Shown here: one piece after another, positions 35,867 to 44,866 of the stretch
How the letters are laid out: every line of letters begins with the position of its first letter
Numbering within the stretch: position 1 is the first letter of the stretch
Origin: Microbulbifer taiwanensis
GTDB lineage: Bacteria > Pseudomonadota > Gammaproteobacteria > Pseudomonadales > Cellvibrionaceae
Assembly (NCBI RefSeq): GCF_014904815.1
Contig: NZ_JACZFR010000021.1
Span: 81,236 to 145,235 of the forward strand
DNA: 64,000 nt
Reading direction: 5' to 3'
Notes under the pieces: generated by a model
What the model saw: the letters and a program-made list of their open reading frames with translations, nothing else
Told to the model about the DNA's origin: nothing
Database searches by the model: none
Position numbers and translations under genes: made by a program

Positions 35867-38149
35867 ATGCCCGCCACTCTGCGATTCCTATTGACCGGAC
35901 TCTCCCTGCTGCTCGCGCTTTCCGGCTGCGACCGCCCCACAACATCCCCGGGGGAGCCCCCGGAGAAAGGGGCAAAGGGCGCCGAGTTGCGCATCGAGAA
36001 AAGGGACAAAAAGGCGGCTGCCGAGTGGACCCCGGAAGTGGAAGGGGAATACCCCATTAAGGCCTACGACAACTTCACGGAAACCGGCGACCTGGACGCC
36101 ATCAAGAATCACGGGAAACTCCGCATACTGGTGGATATTGCCACCACCCAATCCCTCCCCCGTGCAGCCACCCAGCAGGACATTGAACTCGAGATGGCGA
36201 AGCGCTTTGCGCACTACCTGGGGCTGGAACCCGTCGTTCTCTATGTGGACAGCTTTGACGAGCTGATCCCGCAACTGAACGCCGGCAAGGGCGATCTCAT
36301 AGCCAACAATCTCACCATCACCGAGGCGCGCAAACAACTGGTGGACTTTTCCACCCCCATGACCACCACCAGGCTGGTATTGGTTTCCCGTCGGGACCAA
36401 CCCAAAGTCGAAGACGGCGACCAGCTGAAAGGCAAAACGCTGGTGGTCACTGAGGGCACCACCTACGAGCAAAGGGCGAGGGAATTTGCCCGGCAGCACC
36501 CGGGCGTGAAAGTCGAGGTCCTGGATCGCAATTACGTGGACCTGGCAATTGACGTGGCCAAGGGAAGTAAAGATTTCACGGTTATAGATGAATCTATTCT
36601 CAACCAGGTACTGCAGTTTCGCGAAGACCTGAAGAAAAACATCACCTTCCCCGAAGAGCAGGAACTCGGTTGGGCCATACGCAAGAACAGCCCACAACTG
36701 CTGGAGCAGCTGAACGAAGGCGTTCGCCACGTCAAACTCTATCGCACCACGGAGCGCTACACCGGCGACCTGGACGAAATCAAAAAGCGCGGCCAGCTGC
36801 GCGCCGTCACACGAAACACCTCCAGTACCTACTTCATGTGGAAAGGCCGGATACTCGGCTACGAGTACGAGCTGTTGAGGAAGTTTGCCAAGGATCAGGG
36901 GCTGCGCCTGGAAATCATTGTCGCCGAGGGGCACGACGACTTTGTGGAGTTCGTCAGCAATGGCAAGGCCGATATCGCCGCCAGCCTGCTCTCGATTACC
37001 GAGCGCCGGAAACACCAGGGCATGGCCTTCTCCAGCCCCTACTTCAAATCCAGGGTTGGCGTCGTGGCACGCAAGGACGATGCAATCGACAGCATTCAGG
37101 AACTATCAGGCAGGAAAGTCCATGTGCGCAGGTCCAGCAGTCAGTACGACATACTGGAAAAGCTGCGACACCAGGTCCCCGGGATCGAGGTGGAGCTGGT
37201 CCCGGAAGAGGTCAAAATCTCGGAGGTCATCGACAAGGTAGCCGAGCGCGACTACGACCTGGCGATGGTGGATGAAATATCGGTGCAGCTGGCGCGCAGC
37301 TGGCGCGACGACATTCACTTCCAACTGGATCTGCAGACTGACAATTACGCCTGGATGGTGCGGAACGAAAATCCGCAGTTACTGGCAGCGATCGACAAAT
37401 TCTTTGGCAAAGATGATACCGCGCCGATACTCACCACCCTGAAAGAAAAGTACTTCGAAACGCCAAAGTACACACGCCCGGAAATCAAGAAGCTGACCGC
37501 CGGCGGCCACATATCGCCCTACGATGCCATAGTGAAAAAGTATGCCGAGGAGTACGATTTCGACTGGCGCCTGGTGGTCGCGCAGATGTTTCAGGAAAGC
37601 AGCTTCAATCCCAGGGCCAAGTCCTGGGTTGGCGCCCGCGGGCTGATGCAGGTAATGCCGGATACCGGCAAGCAGGTGGGCGAAACGAACCTTTACAATC
37701 CGGAAACGGGGGTACGCGCCGGCCTGAAATACCTGGAATGGCTGCATGAAAAGTTTATCAACCGCGAAGACATAGCCCCGGACAACGAGATGTGGTTCAC
37801 CCTCGCCGCCTATAACGCGGGACTCGGGCATGTATACGACGCCAAGGATCTGGCGGAAGACAAGGGCTGGGACCGCAAGGTCTGGTTTGGCAATGTGGAA
37901 AAAGCCATGTTGCTGCTGTCGGACAAAAAGTACTACAGCAAGGCGCGCTACGGGTTCGCACGCGGCCAGGAGCCGGTGGACTATGTGCGCAAGATCCAGG
38001 CGCGCTTCAACCGCTATGTCGCACTGCTGGACGCCCACCAGGCTCAAATAGACGCTATCGCCTCTTTCCGCTGTGGATATTTTCCAGTCTGGCTTAAAAC
38101 GTGGCTGCAGGAGTGTGCTGACGAGCGCCTGGTGACGGACGGCGAGTGA
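35867..38149 (+). CDS. Lipoprotein lytic transglycosylase with two solute-binding domains, paralog 1
   Basis: A 760-residue lipoprotein (lipobox LSGC, then Asp at +2, which retains lipoproteins in the inner membrane in E. coli). Two successive family-3 solute-binding domains (about residues 75-300 and 300-530) both begin with a D-x-I-K-x-x-G-x-L-R pattern. They are followed by an SLT lytic transglycosylase domain (about 545-730) with catalytic Glu577 in QESSFNP, then GARGLMQVMPDT and YNAG. MltF has one solute-binding domain, so this is an enlarged relative. It probably cleaves peptidoglycan under control of bound ligand (inference). GGAG precedes the ATG. It is a tandem duplicate of the next gene. 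Confidence 0.88.
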   Translation: MPATLRFLLTGLSLLLALSGCDRPTTSPGEPPEKGAKGAELRIEKRDKKAAAEWTPEVEGEYPIKAYDNFTETGDLDAIKNHGKLRILVDIATTQSLPRAATQQDIELEMAKRFAHYLGLEPVVLYVDSFDELIPQLNAGKGDLIANNLTITEARKQLVDFSTPMTTTRLVLVSRRDQPKVEDGDQLKGKTLVVTEGTTYEQRAREFARQHPGVKVEVLDRNYVDLAIDVAKGSKDFTVIDESILNQVLQFREDLKKNITFPEEQELGWAIRKNSPQLLEQLNEGVRHVKLYRTTERYTGDLDEIKKRGQLRAVTRNTSSTYFMWKGRILGYEYELLRKFAKDQGLRLEIIVAEGHDDFVEFVSNGKADIAASLLSITERRKHQGMAFSSPYFKSRVGVVARKDDAIDSIQELSGRKVHVRRSSSQYDILEKLRHQVPGIEVELVPEEVKISEVIDKVAERDYDLAMVDEISVQLARSWRDDIHFQLDLQTDNYAWMVRNENPQLLAAIDKFFGKDDTAPILTTLKEKYFETPKYTRPEIKKLTAGGHISPYDAIVKKYAEEYDFDWRLVVAQMFQESSFNPRAKSWVGARGLMQVMPDTGKQVGETNLYNPETGVRAGLKYLEWLHEKFINREDIAPDNEMWFTLAAYNAGLGHVYDAKDLAEDKGWDRKVWFGNVEKAMLLLSDKKYYSKARYGFARGQEPVDYVRKIQARFNRYVALLDAHQAQIDAIASFRCGYFPVWLKTWLQECADERLVTDGE

Positions 38150-38170
38150 GAAGCAATAAAAGGATCAACC

Positions 38171-40429
38171 ATGCACACGGCCCTGCGATGCCTGCTACCG
38201 GGACTACTGCTCGTCCTGTTCTGCGCTGTCACCGGCTGCGACAGATCGGTTCCAGAACCTGAAGCCCCGAAGGAAGACGCTCTCGAAAGCGCCGATCAAT
38301 CTACCGGCCAAAGTGCTGAGACGGCTGACGACCAGGGCAGTGTAGCCTGGGTACCGGAGATTATGGGGGAATACCCCATCGGCGAATACGACAACTACAC
38401 GGAAACGGGCGACCTGGAAGCGATCAGCAAGCGCGGCCAGCTGCGCATACTGGTGGATATCGCCAATACCCAGTCCCTGCACCGGGCCGCCACCCGCCAG
38501 GATATAGAGATAGACCAGGTCAAACGCCTGGCCGAACGACTGGATCTGGAGCCAGTGGTACTCTACGCGGACAGCTTTACCCAACTGATTGAACTGCTGC
38601 GCAGCGGTCAGGCCGATATCATTGCCAACGATATGGCGATCACCGAAGAGCGCCGGCAACTGGTGGATTTCTCAACCCCTGTTTCCCACCCCCGGCTGGT
38701 GCTTGTTTCGAAAGGCAGCGAGCCCGCCGTCGGGCAGGACGACCGACTGCAGGGAAAAACCCTCAGGGTCACCGCCGGCACCGTCTTCGAGGAAAAAGCC
38801 CGGGAGTTTGCCCGCAAGCACCCTGACCTGACGCTGGACGTGGTCCAACGCAATTACGTTGACCTCACCGTGGAAGTCGCCCAGGGCCAGGCGGACTTCA
38901 CCATTGTCGACGAAGTAGTCCTGGACCAGGTGCTGCAGTTTCGCGACGATTTGAAAAAGAATCATACCTTCCCTGAAGCACTGGTGATGGGTTGGGCAAT
39001 CCGCAAGGAATCTCCACAGCTGATGCAGGCCATCAACGAAAAGATTCGCCACATCAAGCTCTCCCGCTCCACGGCTCGGTTTACTGGCGATCTCGACCAG
39101 ATCAAGGAGCGCGGTGTACTGCGCGCGGCCACCCGCAACAATGCCGGCAGCTATTTCATGTGGAAGGGGCGCATCCTCGGTTACGAATACGAACTGCTGC
39201 AGGACTTCGCCAAGGACATTGGCGTGCGCCTGGAAATCATCGTTGCGCCGGAACACGACGACTTTATCGAAATACTGAACGACGGCAAGGCCGATATAGC
39301 GGCAAACCTGCTGGCCATCACCCCAAAGCGGGAACAGCAGGGCATGCGATTCTCCTCCCCCACCCATACAGCCAGGGTTGGCATTGTCTCCGGGAAAGGC
39401 AGGGGCGTGAAAAACCTGCAGGCCCTGACCGGGCGCACCGTGTGTGTGCGCGAAGGCAGCAGCCACTACGACCTCCTGCAGAAAATCCAGCAGCAGGTGC
39501 CCGACGTAAAGTTCGAGAAAGTGCCCGAAAGCACGGATATCCAGCAAATCTTTGACAAGATTGTCCAGGGAGAATGCGACCTCACCTTCGCCGACGACCT
39601 GACCGTCAATATGGAACGCTCCTGGCGGAGCGATATCGAGTTATCCCTGGACCTCAAGGACGATCACGACCACGCCTGGATGATGCGCCAGACAAATCCA
39701 CAACTGGTTTCGGCGGTCAATGATTTTCTGAAGAAGAAAAAGACCAAGAAAAGGCAGCAACAGCTGTACAGCAAGTACTTCGATTCCCCCAAACGCTCGC
39801 GTCCCGAAATTACCGAGCTGACCGCAAAGGGGAAGATTTCTCCCTATGACGACCTGGTACAGGAATATGCGGGTGAGTACGATTTCGACTGGCGCCTGGT
39901 AGTGGCGCAGATGTTCCAGGAGAGCAGCTTCAACCCCAAGGCCAAGTCCTGGGTGGGTGCCCGCGGGTTGATGCAGGTGATGCCGGATACCGGCAAGCAG
40001 GTGGGGGAATCGAATCTGTTCGACCCGGAGACCAGCGTGCGCGCCGGCCTCAAATACCTGGACTGGCTGCACAGAAAATTCGTCAATCGGGAGGACATAG
40101 CCCCGGACAACGAGATGTGGTTCACCCTGGCCGCCTACAACGCGGGACTCGGGCATGTGTACGATGCCAAGGAACTGGCGACGGAGATGGGCTGGGACCG
40201 CAAAGTATGGTTTGGCAATGTTGAGAGGGCCATGCTGTTGCTGTCACAGAAGAAGTATTACAGGAAGGCGCGTTACGGCTACGCGCGCGGTCAGGAACCG
40301 GTGGACTATGTGCGGAAAATTGAGGCCAGATACCGAACCTATGTCGCCCTGCTGGACGCCTACCGGCGCCACAACCAGGTTACGCTAGTCGTTCCCTACC
40401 GGCCGGGCTTCAAATCAGCCTCTGGCTAG
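38171..40429 (+). CDS. Lipoprotein lytic transglycosylase with two solute-binding domains, paralog 2
   Basis: A 752-residue paralog of the preceding gene, only 21 bases downstream, so the two are co-transcribed. It has the lipobox VTGC followed by Asp, two solute-binding domains, and an SLT domain with catalytic Glu584. The linker after the lipobox is Glu/Asp/Ser/Gln-rich and differs between paralogs. The SLT domains are nearly identical, but the solute-binding domains diverge more (MGWAIRKESPQL versus LGWAIRKNSPQL, then different pocket segments), which suggests different ligands. AAGGA precedes the ATG. Confidence 0.88.
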   Translation: MHTALRCLLPGLLLVLFCAVTGCDRSVPEPEAPKEDALESADQSTGQSAETADDQGSVAWVPEIMGEYPIGEYDNYTETGDLEAISKRGQLRILVDIANTQSLHRAATRQDIEIDQVKRLAERLDLEPVVLYADSFTQLIELLRSGQADIIANDMAITEERRQLVDFSTPVSHPRLVLVSKGSEPAVGQDDRLQGKTLRVTAGTVFEEKAREFARKHPDLTLDVVQRNYVDLTVEVAQGQADFTIVDEVVLDQVLQFRDDLKKNHTFPEALVMGWAIRKESPQLMQAINEKIRHIKLSRSTARFTGDLDQIKERGVLRAATRNNAGSYFMWKGRILGYEYELLQDFAKDIGVRLEIIVAPEHDDFIEILNDGKADIAANLLAITPKREQQGMRFSSPTHTARVGIVSGKGRGVKNLQALTGRTVCVREGSSHYDLLQKIQQQVPDVKFEKVPESTDIQQIFDKIVQGECDLTFADDLTVNMERSWRSDIELSLDLKDDHDHAWMMRQTNPQLVSAVNDFLKKKKTKKRQQQLYSKYFDSPKRSRPEITELTAKGKISPYDDLVQEYAGEYDFDWRLVVAQMFQESSFNPKAKSWVGARGLMQVMPDTGKQVGESNLFDPETSVRAGLKYLDWLHRKFVNREDIAPDNEMWFTLAAYNAGLGHVYDAKELATEMGWDRKVWFGNVERAMLLLSQKKYYRKARYGYARGQEPVDYVRKIEARYRTYVALLDAYRRHNQVTLVVPYRPGFKSASG

Positions 40430-40483
40430 CCGAAGGCTCCGGGAAGTGTGGCCGTTTCGTACCACAGCAAACTACCAGCCGAT

Positions 40484-40514
40484 AGCGCCGGCAAGCCATC
40501 TGCTCGCCGGCGCT
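40484..40514. terminator. Hairpin between convergent genes
   Basis: AGCGCCGGC (40484-40492) and GCCGGCGCT (40506-40514) form a perfect 9-base-pair stem around a 13-base loop. It lies between two convergent stop codons and may act in both directions. Confidence 0.5.
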
Positions 40515-40534
40515 GCCCGTCGATGTACCCGCAA

Positions 40535-41692
40535 TCAGGAACAGCTGCCCGGCATAGACGCGACCCACTGGCGCAACAGCTCGCTGCCCTCCTCGTGCAC
40601 CAGGCTGCGCCCCAGCTCCGGCATCATCGCACCGGGATCGGTGGACTCCACGCGGAAATTCAGGATCGACTTGTCCGGCGCACCCGGCACTATCGCAAAC
40701 AGGCGGTTGCCGCTGCCGGTACCCGCCGCCACCGGCGGCTTGCACAGACCCAGTCGACGCCTGTCCTGCTCCATATGCGCCAGCATCAGCCCGGAGGTAT
40801 CCGCGGCACCGGACGGGTTGTGGCAGTGGCCGCAGTTGATATCCAGGTAGGCGCGCGCCCGCTCCTCCAGTGACAGGCTGGTATCGGCGTAATCTGCATT
40901 GCGCGGAATCCCTGCAAACTCCGGAAGTTCGCTCAGATAGCCGATCTGCTGCCAGTGCAGCAGCTGGTTCTGCGCACCACCCGCATAGGGATAATCCTTA
41001 TTCAGATGGCGCGCGCGTGGACCGAGAGGAGCTATGGCCTTTTTCGTGTGGTTGTCCGCGTGGCAACCGGCGCACTGGTTCGCATCAGGCACCACATAGG
41101 TAAATCCGGCACTCTCTCCGCTGGTACCTACCAACTGCAGGCGGCTGGCATCGCCGGCAATCTCCAGCGTTGCCTCCGTCTGTTCGGCATTCCACACATA
41201 GGGCAGCGCCTGCCAGCCGTCGGCGCGCTTGACCAGCAACCGGGTCTCCACCAGGCGCACCCTGTCCAGGTCCAGAGTTTCACCCACCCGGCCTGCGACA
41301 TAGTCACTGCCGTAGTCGTCGGTGCGCAGCACGGCGCCATCCTCCCCCCTGGGGTAGTAGAAGGTCTTGCTGAGCACTGTGCCTACCGGGTAGTCGAAGC
41401 GCTCATCACCGTAACTCGCCGAACTACCCGCCGGCATCCACACTGTGCGCAGCTTGTGCGCGTAGTCGGTGAACAGGGCGGTGTTCAGGTCGTAGGGGAT
41501 CACGCCATCGTTCAGGGACAGCTCACCGTCGATTGCCTCGACGATATGCCAGTCACTCAGTTGCTCTGGTACTGCGTCGCGCTCGTAAACGGTAACCTGC
41601 TGGCGGGGTGCATCGCAGCCGCTCAACGCGGCGGCGAAAATTGGGGCCAGCACCGCGCCCCCCAGCCACCTGGGTAACAGCGATTTACGCAT
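40535..41692 (-). CDS. SO2930-type diheme c-type cytochrome lipoprotein
   Basis: A 385-residue exported protein. The lipobox LSGC is followed by Asp. Two c-type heme motifs are present, CAGCH (residues 207-211) and CGHCH (287-291). The preceding domain (NDGVIPYDLNTALFTDYAHK, VGTVLSKTFYYP) and the order fit the SO2930 family of Shewanella, which pairs with a parallel beta-helix protein as here. The ATG at 41692 overlaps the upstream stop by 8 bases and has GAGG before it, so the pair is one operon. The redox partner is unknown. Confidence 0.88.
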   Translation of the reverse strand: MRKSLLPRWLGGAVLAPIFAAALSGCDAPRQQVTVYERDAVPEQLSDWHIVEAIDGELSLNDGVIPYDLNTALFTDYAHKLRTVWMPAGSSASYGDERFDYPVGTVLSKTFYYPRGEDGAVLRTDDYGSDYVAGRVGETLDLDRVRLVETRLLVKRADGWQALPYVWNAEQTEATLEIAGDASRLQLVGTSGESAGFTYVVPDANQCAGCHADNHTKKAIAPLGPRARHLNKDYPYAGGAQNQLLHWQQIGYLSELPEFAGIPRNADYADTSLSLEERARAYLDINCGHCHNPSGAADTSGLMLAHMEQDRRRLGLCKPPVAAGTGSGNRLFAIVPGAPDKSILNFRVESTDPGAMMPELGRSLVHEEGSELLRQWVASMPGSCS

Positions 41693-42998
41693 CGGCGGCC
41701 TCGACTTGTGCCACTTCACTTTCGCCCTCCACCGGCTGATCGAAGTCCAGCACGATTTGCGGCAGTTTTTTCAGGCTGCACTTGTGTGGCGTAATATCCG
41801 TGGTGATATTTTTGTAATCGTTGCCCGCGTCAACATTGATGATGCCGGCATCACCATTGTCGATACACAGCTTCAGTGCATCCGGCACCAAGCCATCCAC
41901 CATCTTTTCCGCATTAACGACACCGTCCCACAAAATATCCGGCAGACTGCCGCTGAGTCCGAACTTGGCCAGTTTCAGCGCCTTGAGCTCCAGGTGATCC
42001 GGAGAGGTGCCGCCGCCACTGAACTGGTTGTCGTAGATGTAGATACCTTCCGGATAGGGATCGAAAGCCTCCTGGGTCGACTTGTCACTGTAGTAGCCGG
42101 CCATGTAGTAGCTGCTCACGATTACATTGGAGGTGTCGTTATCGGCAATCTCGTTGTTGAAAATCTCTACATTGTCATTTGAGTTGATCACCACACCGGA
42201 ACCGGCCGGTACCGCGGCCACCGGCGTGCCCTCGTGACCGAAGTTCTCAGTGTTGTTCTCGAACACCTTGTTGTTGAACACGCGGGTGCTGTGACCCGGC
42301 TGCGGCAGGTTGGGCATATTGAACACGAGGATGCCGCCCGTATTATTGGTGGCCACATTGTCGTAAACATCGGCACCGATGGTGTTTTCTATCTCGATAC
42401 CGGCGACGTTGTACTCGGCGCGGTTGTTGCGCACTATCACATTGCGGGATTGGCCGACGTAGATGCCGGCATCGGAAGCGCCGATCGCCACAGTGCCTTC
42501 CACCAGGGTGTTTTTGGTCTGCACCGGATAGATGCCATAGGCCCCGTTTTCAGTGGCCGGGCCGTTGGTCCACTCGACGCGAATATTGCGAATGATGATG
42601 TTCTCGCCCTCGTTAACCTTGAGGGCGTCACCGATGGTGTCCTCGATCGCCAGGTCTTCGATGGTGAAATTGCTCGCATTCACCAGCAGGCCCTCGGCGC
42701 CCTGAATCTGGTCCTTGAAGGAAAGAATCGTCTTGTCCATGCCGGCACCGCGAATGGTCACGCCGTCTACATTCAGGGACAGGCTGCGGTTGAGCTGGTA
42801 CTTGCCGGCGGGCAGCTCGATCACATCGCCGGGCTGTGCCGAGATCAGCTGCTTGAGCAGTTGCTTCTGGAAGTCGGCCGAGGCGGAGGCCTGGGCCGGT
42901 TCGGCCCGGTTCTCTTGCTTGTCCTGGGAACAGGCCGCGGCCAGTACAGCGGCCAGCGCAACGCCCGCTATCCCCATCTTGTGGGCTGCAGTCTTCAT
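41685..42998 (-). CDS. Parallel beta-helix repeat lipoprotein
   Basis: A 437-residue lipoprotein (lipobox AAAC, then Ser: outer-membrane sorting expected). Pectate-lyase-like right-handed helix repeats cover about residues 50-350, with recurring N-V-x-V/I-x-N-N strands such as VIVRNNRAEYNVAGIEI and VEIFNNEIADNDTSN. AAGGAAA precedes the ATG. It is coupled to the diheme cytochrome downstream, a pairing known in Shewanella. No catalytic set of a polysaccharide lyase is obvious, so it may be a surface binding or scaffold protein. Confidence 0.85.
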   Translation of the reverse strand: MKTAAHKMGIAGVALAAVLAAACSQDKQENRAEPAQASASADFQKQLLKQLISAQPGDVIELPAGKYQLNRSLSLNVDGVTIRGAGMDKTILSFKDQIQGAEGLLVNASNFTIEDLAIEDTIGDALKVNEGENIIIRNIRVEWTNGPATENGAYGIYPVQTKNTLVEGTVAIGASDAGIYVGQSRNVIVRNNRAEYNVAGIEIENTIGADVYDNVATNNTGGILVFNMPNLPQPGHSTRVFNNKVFENNTENFGHEGTPVAAVPAGSGVVINSNDNVEIFNNEIADNDTSNVIVSSYYMAGYYSDKSTQEAFDPYPEGIYIYDNQFSGGGTSPDHLELKALKLAKFGLSGSLPDILWDGVVNAEKMVDGLVPDALKLCIDNGDAGIINVDAGNDYKNITTDITPHKCSLKKLPQIVLDFDQPVEGESEVAQVEAADA

Positions 42999-43389
42999 GG
43001 TGTTTTCCTTTTATTCGAGTTATGACCCGTGACAGCACATGGAGCGCCCAGCCCTTTCGGGCCCAAATAAGTACAAACGTACCAATTAAATCGCGCAAAA
43101 AATGGCTGGCTGCCAGCGAGACCGATAGTATCCAATCAGTCAGGGGGCATCAAGGCACTTTTTTCGCCCCTTGCCGGACTCCGCCACGGCCTGTAGTGCC
43201 GGGATCCTGTGTGGTGTAAGGTGCTAAATGCGGCCCGCCCGAAGCCCCCCAATGCCCACAGCGGCGTTGCCGCTCTTGATAAGGGCCAGCAATTCCCTGC
43301 GAGCGGCGCCTTGCTGTGAACATTTTGGGGGCTGATAACCGCATTTAGCGCCTAACACCACACCAGTGGCCAGGATCTGCTGCAGAACC
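42999..43389. other. 391-base intergenic region between divergent genes
   Basis: It contains the promoter side of the beta-helix/cytochrome operon (minus strand) and the MITE copy at 43209-43363. Nothing else in it reads as a gene. GTAC-AAAC-GTAC at 43071-43082 is a short dyad in the promoter-proximal part, too small to assign. Confidence 0.55.
43209..43363. mobile_element. MITE-like nested palindrome, copy 2 (155 bp, deleted)
   Basis: The terminal repeats (43209-43233 and 43339-43363) match those of copy 1 and differ from each other at two of 25 positions. The inner 108-base block holding the GCGGGCC-type palindrome is missing. The junction falls at a GCGG sequence present at both edges in copy 1, so a microhomology deletion is likely. 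The second palindrome has lost bases in its left arm. TA does not flank both ends here. Confidence 0.8.
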
Positions 43390-43872
43390 ATGAATAATCG
43401 ACTCTCGCTCTACGCTCTCAGCATCTGCCTCAGCACCGCCGCCCAGGGAAAGGAGACCCTTGAGCTGGAGATAGTCACTCCCTCCGGACACAGCTACCAG
43501 GCACAGCAGGAGCTGGGCGGGGACTTTGAGTCCTACGACTCGGGGGCTATTGCGGGAGAAGTGCCGCCGCGGGAATACCAGGCAATCCGCTGCGACGGCC
43601 CCTGGGGCGCCATGAAGTACCGCCTGATCCTGGCCAGCGGCCCCGGTTACCAGCTGCGGAGCCGGGGGGATGGTCTGGTTCTGCAGATAGTGGAGCACTC
43701 GGTAATCAGTGAGGACAAGACCATCGCTGCCATGAGTGTGCACTGCATAGACACGCAACCGCGGCAGGTTGTGAAGTCCCTACATGAAATCGAGCTGGAG
43801 AGAGGCAGAGTCGCGACACAAAAGCTGCAGCTGGCGAATGGCTATCGGCTGGAGTACCGCTATACGCCGTGA
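43390..43872 (+). CDS. Secreted protein of unknown function
   Basis: A 160-residue protein with a signal peptide (LSLYALSICLSTAAQG, cleavage near QGKETLELE). The mature part is beta-rich with two Cys (IRCDGPWGA, VHCIDTQ) and no recognised family. The ATG at 43390 lies 26 bases after the MITE end and has no good ribosome site, so the MITE may have replaced part of its leader. The upstream region of the frame contains no conserved sequence. Confidence 0.6.
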   Translation: MNNRLSLYALSICLSTAAQGKETLELEIVTPSGHSYQAQQELGGDFESYDSGAIAGEVPPREYQAIRCDGPWGAMKYRLILASGPGYQLRSRGDGLVLQIVEHSVISEDKTIAAMSVHCIDTQPRQVVKSLHEIELERGRVATQKLQLANGYRLEYRYTP

Positions 43873-43937
43873 ACAGCCTGAACGATTCGGATCGCAGGAG
43901 CGGTAACTGGCCACCCCTGCGAAACCGGATCGAATCG

Positions 43938-44534
43938 TCAGTGGAAAACCGGAGGGGCGACCAGGCTCCAGAAAAGCACAGTCCCCACCATCACCATTAC
44001 CGCGACCACCAGGGACACGGTGACTATCGCACTGGCGAACAGGAAACCGCGCTCCTCAGATACACCCATCACGATCGGAATGCCCAGGTAGAGCAGGTAG
44101 ACCGCGTAGGCCACGGCCAGGGTGGCGAGCAGTATATCCAGCCACAGCATCGGATAGAATCCGGCTGCGCCGGCGATAAAGATTGGCGTGGCGGTAAAGC
44201 CCGCGATCACCATCCCCTTCATCGGGTAGGTACTGGCTCCGTAGGTCTTGGCCATCCAGTGTATAAAGTACCCGATGGCCACTACCGCCAGCACCATGGT
44301 GCAGTAGAAGACGGCGACCAGGGACAGGGCGCTGTCACTGGTTATCCGCACCGGATCACCACCGCCGATACTCCAACCCACCCTGGTGGTACCGAAATAC
44401 CAGGCCAGCGCAGGCAACAGTGCCAGCACTATGACGTAGGGGATTTGCCGGCGAAGGTTTTTCTCCGACAGGTTTCCGATGAGCTGCCACTGCCTGCGCG
44501 GCTGAACCAACAGCCCGAACATATGGATCAACAT
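43938..44534 (-). CDS. Yip1-family inner-membrane protein
   Basis: A 198-residue membrane protein with five to six helices, of the bacterial Yip1/DUF1282 type (P-R-R-Q-W-Q-L near the N-terminus, IPYVIVLALLPALAWYFG). Function is unknown. The ATG at 44534 is preferred because GAGGAAATCGGG precedes it; a GTG at 44552 in the same frame lacks a ribosome site. Confidence 0.8.
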   Translation of the reverse strand: MLIHMFGLLVQPRRQWQLIGNLSEKNLRRQIPYVIVLALLPALAWYFGTTRVGWSIGGGDPVRITSDSALSLVAVFYCTMVLAVVAIGYFIHWMAKTYGASTYPMKGMVIAGFTATPIFIAGAAGFYPMLWLDILLATLAVAYAVYLLYLGIPIVMGVSEERGFLFASAIVTVSLVVAVMVMVGTVLFWSLVAPPVFH

Positions 44535-44866
44535 CCCGATTTCCTCACTCACTGTAAGGAACTATTGGGCGAGACCTAGTTGCTCAAATTGATCTGGATA
44601 CTGCTTGTCAAAGTGAGGAATACCGCTGAAAGGCCATTCCCGAAGTTCCAGTTCTATTTTTATTCTGACGAGTCAGTTGTAGGCACTTCGGTCGCGCAAG
44701 TCAACGACCGCAACTCGATTGGCGGGAAAGATTTCATATGCGTTTCTGCAGGAAACAATCGCGATAGGGGATGTGATACCGAACAACTCGGTGGAGGGGA
44801 AATACAATTACATTGCGCAGGAGCGGCCGGGGCAGCCGGGCGACCGCCCCGACACAAGTCCTGAAA
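44535..44866. other. 332-base intergenic region, no gene seen
   Basis: It separates the Yip1-type gene and ilvE, both on the minus strand. A 94-codon frame on the plus strand here starts at TTG, has no ribosome site and unconvincing composition, so I do not call it. The hairpin at 44828-44851 is annotated separately. Confidence 0.55.
44828..44851 (-). terminator. Stem-loop past the ilvE stop
   Basis: CGGGGC (44828-44833) and GCCCCG (44846-44851) pair across a 12-base loop, 15 bases after the ilvE stop on the minus strand. No T-run follows on that strand. Confidence 0.3.

Noticed and set aside
35867..40429. ABC transporter solute-binding proteins
   Set aside because: The solute-binding domains are fused to an SLT domain and no permease or ATPase gene is adjacent.
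44580..44864. Plus-strand 94-codon frame between the Yip1-type gene and ilvE
   Set aside because: TTG start, no ribosome site, odd composition and no conserved features.
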